Positions 56,888 to 61,112 of a stretch of DNA of 61,112 nt are shown piece by piece. The stretch's first letter is position 1. Each line of letters starts with the position of its first letter. Below the pieces are notes generated by a model, which ran no database searches, was not told the origin of the DNA, and saw only the letters and a program-made list of their open reading frames with translations. The DNA comes from a virus. The stretch is from IMG/VR virus record IMGVR_UViG_3300009514_000026, positions 1 through 61,112 of that record. One strand, written 5' to 3'. A program made the position numbers and the translations under genes.

Positions 56888-58015
56888 TTACTCTTCTATT
56901 ACCTTTTCATCTTTAAGACCAAAGGACTTCCATGCTTTCTTCATGACCTCCTTATAAGAAAAGTCTTTACCAAGATACTTGTTCATAGCCAAACCAAACT
57001 GCATTCTATTCAATTCTTCTTGACCAAGAATAGCATAGTCTTTACGTTCCAGTTCTTTGTTACGTTCATAGAAACGTTCAACGGTATCAACCAAGTGGTT
57101 GTATCGTACTTCAACGAATGCTTCCATTTCACTAATCAACTTGATAGCAAGTGGATCATCGTGGAATAAAGAACGCATATCGTCAGTAGCTTCTTCCAAT
57201 ACAGCTTCATACAATCGACGTGGTGTGTTGATTGAATCCTTTGTATGGTGCAAAGCCAAGTACCAAGTACACTTTTTCTTTACGCGCTGACCAGATGCAA
57301 GTTGGAACACGACACCTTCAACGCCTTGCATGTCATCAACAGAATTAATGTATGCTTCTGGATCTTCTGGACGCATCAATAATGTCCAACGTGCCAATGT
57401 TTCTGGAAAGTGATCAGCATCAATATCATAGAAGTCATAGTACGAACCATCTTCACGGTTACGCACGCCAAGAACTTTCAAGTGTGGTTCCATGTAAGGT
57501 AATACGATACGGTTGTCAGGCGCACACCATTCCATAATGACAGTGCAACCTGCACGATCCATCAAATACAGTTCTTCACGGAACGAAACGTTTTCGCCTT
57601 TATGCAACCACAACTTAGCAGCAATGGCCTGATCGGAAGTCAAAGAACCCTTCGTCTTCACGCGAAGAATATCATTGTGCATGTATGTAGTGATTAAAGA
57701 ACCATCAGCCTTATCAGCAACTTCTACAACCGTAGACAAATCCAAGTCCATAGTAAATGGATTTTCATATAAGTTGAAAAACTTTGGAAATGGTAAGGAT
57801 GCCAAACGAATTGGTTCACCATCTTCTGTGATTTCAAACATTATACCACGGCACTCCAAAGCATTTGGCTTACAGAAATCCGTATAAGAAGCCAAACGAT
57901 AATTGAACAGGCGATAAGTAGCACCATCCAATTCAACATCATTGAAAAAGAATGCTTCGTTGTCAGCAACCAGCCGAATCAAGTCTTCAAATATTTTTGT
58001 CTGGTATTCATTCAT
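56888..58015 (-). CDS. rnlA: T4-type RNA ligase 1
   Basis: The product is 375 aa (T4 Rnl1 is 374). ECRGIMFEI (about 54-62) precedes motif I DKADGSLI with the adenylated K102. VKTKGSL, IMEWCAP and a C-terminal VEGVVFQL...KKKC supply the other ligase motifs. T4 Rnl1 repairs host or phage tRNA cut by anticodon nucleases. Here it could also join exon ends of the interrupted or permuted tRNAs. No polynucleotide kinase/phosphatase of T4 type is in the window. Confidence 0.88.
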   Translation of the reverse strand: MNEYQTKIFEDLIRLVADNEAFFFNDVELDGATYRLFNYRLASYTDFCKPNALECRGIMFEITEDGEPIRLASLPFPKFFNLYENPFTMDLDLSTVVEVADKADGSLITTYMHNDILRVKTKGSLTSDQAIAAKLWLHKGENVSFREELYLMDRAGCTVIMEWCAPDNRIVLPYMEPHLKVLGVRNREDGSYYDFYDIDADHFPETLARWTLLMRPEDPEAYINSVDDMQGVEGVVFQLASGQRVKKKCTWYLALHHTKDSINTPRRLYEAVLEEATDDMRSLFHDDPLAIKLISEMEAFVEVRYNHLVDTVERFYERNKELERKDYAILGQEELNRMQFGLAMNKYLGKDFSYKEVMKKAWKSFGLKDEKVIEE

Positions 58016-58049
58016 AGTAGAACCATTATAGGTTATTTTTCTAAATGAG

Positions 58050-58304
58050 TCAAGGGTTTCTTGGTTTAAACTTGTACCATAAAATGACGCAAATAAGCAC
58101 GATATTGAACATATAATTAAGGATTAAAGGCCACAAAAATTGTGGAAGAATATAAATTAAAACAAGGACTTCGCCGACAAGCCATAGCCAAAGGAACCCC
58201 CATGCTATGCCTTTACTGTGTCCATTTTTATAACTCTGCCATGCCAAAGGCGCACCGCAGATAGCAAGCAAAAGGCCACCTAACCATCCGACAGCTTCTA
58301 ACAT
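58050..58304 (-). CDS. SemiSWEET/PQ-loop-like membrane protein
   Basis: The product is 84 aa with three membrane helices. GAPLAWQSYKNGHSKGIAWGFLWLWLVGEVL resembles the PQ-loop/SemiSWEET pattern, which dimerises to transport small solutes such as sugars. The role in infection is unknown. Its start overlaps the upstream stop by one base. Confidence 0.6.
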   Translation of the reverse strand: MLEAVGWLGGLLLAICGAPLAWQSYKNGHSKGIAWGFLWLWLVGEVLVLIYILPQFLWPLILNYMFNIVLICVILWYKFKPRNP

Positions 58305-59215
58305 TAATTTTCTTTTCGCTTATAGACGATAGTTCTCATGTTTTTGGACATTATGTTGTCTTGGTTTCTATTATAAGTGAAATCGTCAACAATTTCATAG
58401 TTTGTCATGGGTTCGGTATACAAATACATTAGGGTAGGATTATCATACCTTCCATATTTTTCTTTCAGATAATTTGCAAACTTTCCATGGTTTCTAATAT
58501 TTTTAAGATTTTGAAGCGTCAGACAAACATATTTTGCCGCACGTTTTCTGTTAATAATCTTTAATGTTTTCGCCATTTCATCTGAAAGATACCCATCACT
58601 ATCGTAATTAATGATATCATAATATTCTTCTGGCATATTTTCTACTAAGGATGAAATACTACCAAAGTAATTTAACATTGGTAGTTTAAGTTTCATACTA
58701 GCTTCTAAAACGGCAGGATTATTATCTACGTTATGGATAATAGTAGTTGGTTTTATTTTTAATAAGCTTTTTACATCGAGTGCTTTTGGTCCTGCCATTG
58801 TTAAAACTATTGGATTCGATTTTTTAAATTTTTTGAGATATTTTTCAACGCCATTTTTTCTAGCTTCGCGTTTCCCTTCCGTATCATACGATAGAATAAC
58901 ATGTTCTTTAGGTTTATTTTTCTTTGAAGTTTTTCTAACAAACCGTATTTGACCAGTGGAGCTTTTACAAGTAACCCAATTTTTCTTGAATTCTTCACTA
59001 CCCATTAATTTGTGTGGCATTGGAGTGATGTTACCACCATATAATGATCCATTTACAGAAGCAGGACTTATCTTCTTTTTCTTTGCTATTAATTCTGTTA
59101 ATTTTGCTCTTGGAATTTCATCATTAATAGCATGTTTTAAAATAGCAATACCACAGTCAACAGTTGACATCTTGCCTAATTTTCTGGCATCGAAAGATGA
59201 ATTTAATTTAATCAT
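58304..59215 (-). CDS. Possible SAM-dependent methyltransferase-like protein, 303 aa
   Basis: ATG 59215 (MIKLNSSFDARKLGKM) is chosen over an upstream basic extension. Residues about 30-70 look like a helix-turn-helix. From about 135, NPIVLTMAGPKALDVKSLL, TTIIHNVDNNPAVLEAS and YYDIINYDSDGYLSDEM resemble Rossmann-type methyltransferase strands (acidic residue after strand 2). Substrate unknown. Confidence 0.45.
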   Translation of the reverse strand: MIKLNSSFDARKLGKMSTVDCGIAILKHAINDEIPRAKLTELIAKKKKISPASVNGSLYGGNITPMPHKLMGSEEFKKNWVTCKSSTGQIRFVRKTSKKNKPKEHVILSYDTEGKREARKNGVEKYLKKFKKSNPIVLTMAGPKALDVKSLLKIKPTTIIHNVDNNPAVLEASMKLKLPMLNYFGSISSLVENMPEEYYDIINYDSDGYLSDEMAKTLKIINRKRAAKYVCLTLQNLKNIRNHGKFANYLKEKYGRYDNPTLMYLYTEPMTNYEIVDDFTYNRNQDNIMSKNMRTIVYKRKEN

Positions 59216-59343
59216 GATACTTGACCGTCGCTTCTTCTTTAAGGTGAATAGGGTCAAGCATATAATGCTTTGTTCGCAATTTTCTTGACATCATCTGGCG
59301 TCATTTCTTTTGTGCTTCTAATTAGGTTATTCATCTGCGCATT

Positions 59344-59913
59344 TTACCCTAATTTTCGGATTGTGTCAAGTGGTATATAATGCCCCTTATTTTCCATACT
59401 TTTCAATATCTTAGTGTTATTTTCGCCCCACGATATTAACATAGAACCACTACCAGCACCACTACCTTTGGTTATACCAAGCCCATCCACGAATTTGACC
59501 CGCCCTTTAAGGAACAGCAAGCCATCTGCATTAACAACATAATCATGATACCATCTACAGTCTGTTCTGGCAAAAACTAGTGCAATACCATTTCTATAAT
59601 CGTGCATCTTTTTTAACCAGTCTGTTGTTTCCCTGCCATATGGTGGATTTAACCAGACGTTACCAAACCATGGTGATCTAAGTCCATTGTCTTCAAGGCT
59701 ATAATATTTTTTGACTGGAATCCATGGTATTCTTTCTTTTGGATGACATGGATCTAAATCAAATTCAATTCCCAAGTCATCAAATATCCATTTGGGGGTA
59801 TACCAATCCACGGATTGATTATCTGCGCTGTCATGGGTGAATCCCATGGCTTTAGTCATTTCGCTTTCAGTTATCGCAGCATCGTCGATATCAATTAAAT
59901 CGTGTATGCTCAT
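59344..59913 (-). CDS. Phage DNA N6-adenine methyltransferase (Dam-type, PF05869-like)
   Basis: The product is 189 aa. WYTPKWIFDDLGIEFDLDPCHP near residue 37 and the catalytic N89-P-P-Y92 (WLNPPYG) are typical of the small phage DNA N-6-adenine-methyltransferase family. It has no separate SAM domain beyond the compact core. It probably protects phage DNA. Confidence 0.85.
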   Translation of the reverse strand: MSIHDLIDIDDAAITESEMTKAMGFTHDSADNQSVDWYTPKWIFDDLGIEFDLDPCHPKERIPWIPVKKYYSLEDNGLRSPWFGNVWLNPPYGRETTDWLKKMHDYRNGIALVFARTDCRWYHDYVVNADGLLFLKGRVKFVDGLGITKGSGAGSGSMLISWGENNTKILKSMENKGHYIPLDTIRKLG

Positions 59914-59932
59914 CCCATTTCCTACCCATTTC

Positions 59933-60769
59933 CTACATTCTTAAAAGGTTATGCATCTTTTGAAATCTTGCCAACCTTTCTTCTGCAATCTTAAAGTATT
60001 CTGGTACTACTTCTGTACCTATAAAATTTCTATTATTTTTCAGTGCCATTTTCCCTGTTGTACCGCTACCCATAAATGGATCAAACACAACATCTCCTTC
60101 GTTACTCCATGATAAGATATGGTCTTCTGCAAGCTTTTCAGGAAATGTAGCAGGATGTTCCCAAATATCATCTGTACTTCCTTTATGCTTTCCAGTATCA
60201 TATGACCAAATGTTGCCACGATACTTATGCGTTTTTGTTATTTTATTTTCATTGCGCTTTCGCATCGCTGCGGATTTTTCTCGTGTTGAACCAGAAGTTC
60301 GGCCGTTATAATTGTATATTGCACCCGCTGTTTTACATTCTATCAATAAAGGATTAAAAGTTTTGGGTTTACCTTTTGAAAATATGAACATATACTCAAA
60401 GCAAGGATCATATCTATTGTGATTTAGTGGCATGTAGTTGTTTTTTTGGTATATCATTGTATCATGAAGATTAAATCCTAGTTTCATGAAATATAATGAT
60501 TGCTTAAAACTGGTGCCAGTTTCACAACCATTTTTTGTAGCATCATTAACTATCCAAACAACAATACCACCTTCTTTGGTTATATTATATAGATCGGAAG
60601 CTACACATGTAAATGTATCCCAATCCCAAATAAGGGTATTTTGGTAATTTCTTATGTCATCATAGGGAGGTGATGTTACCGTTAGGTCAATGGAATTGGG
60701 TTCCATTTGGCACATGTAATCAATACAATCACCTAAATGTAATGTGAGATTTATAGCAGTATTATCCAT
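59933..60769 (-). CDS. DNA methyltransferase (TSPPY type, N4-cytosine or N6-adenine)
   Basis: The product is 278 aa. T32-S-P-P-Y36 is the catalytic motif and VFDPFMGSGTTGKMAL (about 229-244) the SAM-binding motif, in beta-class order. TSPPY favours N4-cytosine, but N6-adenine is possible. It lies 19 bases from the Dam-type gene, so the two form a DNA-modification pair. Confidence 0.85.
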   Translation of the reverse strand: MDNTAINLTLHLGDCIDYMCQMEPNSIDLTVTSPPYDDIRNYQNTLIWDWDTFTCVASDLYNITKEGGIVVWIVNDATKNGCETGTSFKQSLYFMKLGFNLHDTMIYQKNNYMPLNHNRYDPCFEYMFIFSKGKPKTFNPLLIECKTAGAIYNYNGRTSGSTREKSAAMRKRNENKITKTHKYRGNIWSYDTGKHKGSTDDIWEHPATFPEKLAEDHILSWSNEGDVVFDPFMGSGTTGKMALKNNRNFIGTEVVPEYFKIAEERLARFQKMHNLLRM

Positions 60770-60804
60770 TGCGGAATTATACTATTAGTGGGGATTTTTG
60801 TCAA

Positions 60805-61112
60805 TTACAATCTTTGTAATTTTACATGGTAGGGGCGTTTAATTCCTTGATAAGAAAATCTACAAGTGCAATTACTTGGATCATGTTCTTCTACATCCAT
60901 ATCAAAAGATTTTTCGCCTGCTTGTTTTCTTATCATTTCAATAACTTCTTCCATGTTTCTGGCTTCTACTGTATGCCCTTTAGCGGACTTATTACCAACT
61001 TCAAAAACTCTAACCTTAATTCGTTTTTCCATAGCTTCACGAAAAACAGTGGAAGACATTCTCCAACTTGAATCAAAATCTTTACGTGCATCTGCCAATT
61101 CTTCAACACCCA
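60805..61112 (-). CDS. Hypothetical protein, 5' end outside the window
   Basis: The frame stays open to the right edge (…GVEELADARKDFD). The internal TTG at 61098 is not a convincing start, so the gene is probably truncated by the window. The visible 102 residues are mixed alpha/beta with DPSNCTCRF near the end. Unrecognised. Confidence 0.5.
   Translation of the reverse strand, partial: GVEELADARKDFDSSWRMSSTVFREAMEKRIKVRVFEVGNKSAKGHTVEARNMEEVIEMIRKQAGEKSFDMDVEEHDPSNCTCRFSYQGIKRPYHVKLQRL

Noticed and set aside
1-61112. Integration module (integrase, att sites) or ribosomal RNA operon.
   Set aside because: No integrase, excisionase or direct-repeat att core is visible, and apart from the short 530-loop-like motif no rRNA sequence is present. 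The content fits a lytic phage.

Overview
The window is a 61 kb piece of an AT-rich, lytic, T4-superfamily-type myovirus genome. The signs are long tail-fibre proteins, a gp32-type single-stranded DNA-binding protein with its zinc site, a UvsX-type recombinase, a gp41/DnaB-type helicase, a T4-like RNA ligase 1, and copies of the T4 late-promoter core TATAAATA about 25-35 bases upstream of probable structural genes. A class II (B12-dependent) ribonucleotide reductase replaces the T4-type class I enzyme. The bacterial host cannot be named from the sequence.

Layout. 1-7.3 kb (+): the end of one structural gene and two very long tail-fibre/virion genes. 7.4-13.4 kb (+): gp32-like protein, UvsX-like recombinase, a nucleotidyltransferase split into two reading frames, metallophosphoesterase, HAD nucleotidase and a 2H phosphoesterase-like protein. 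13.4-17 kb (-): two cysteine-rich small proteins, class II RNR and dCMP deaminase. 17-24 kb (+): small proteins, a helicase, virion-type proteins and a P-loop kinase. 24-47.3 kb: a leftward accessory and translation region with about 41 tRNA or tRNA-like genes on the minus strand, interleaved with small genes, homing endonucleases and enzymes of RNA metabolism. 47.7-48 kb: two consensus promoters firing left into that array. 48-61 kb (-): probable structural genes, many small proteins, RNA ligase 1, a SemiSWEET-like membrane protein and two DNA methyltransferases (a third lies at 35.7 kb).

The most interesting part is the RNA-processing region. At its promoter-distal end (24708-24939, minus strand) is what I read as a compact phage-encoded RNase P RNA: P1, P2 and P4 pair, and the 3' CR-V block matches the bacterial consensus. 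The array also contains tRNA genes that could not mature by ordinary end trimming. One tRNA-Leu(CAG) gene has its 3' half upstream of its 5' half (circular permutation). A tRNA-Pro(TGG) and a tRNA-Leu have 27-nt and about 32-nt insertions in the anticodon loop, at the same place (34/35). Several others have enlarged D or variable arms, or lack a D-arm. The same window encodes two different RNA ligases (one carrying an HNH-type zinc domain), two 2H phosphoesterase-like proteins, an RlmN/Cfr-like radical SAM protein, a stand-alone class II aminoacyl-tRNA-synthetase-like core and a P-loop kinase. My inference is that the phage carries its own tRNA maturation and repair kit acting on interrupted and permuted tRNAs. 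The parts are visible in the sequence; that they work together is a hypothesis.
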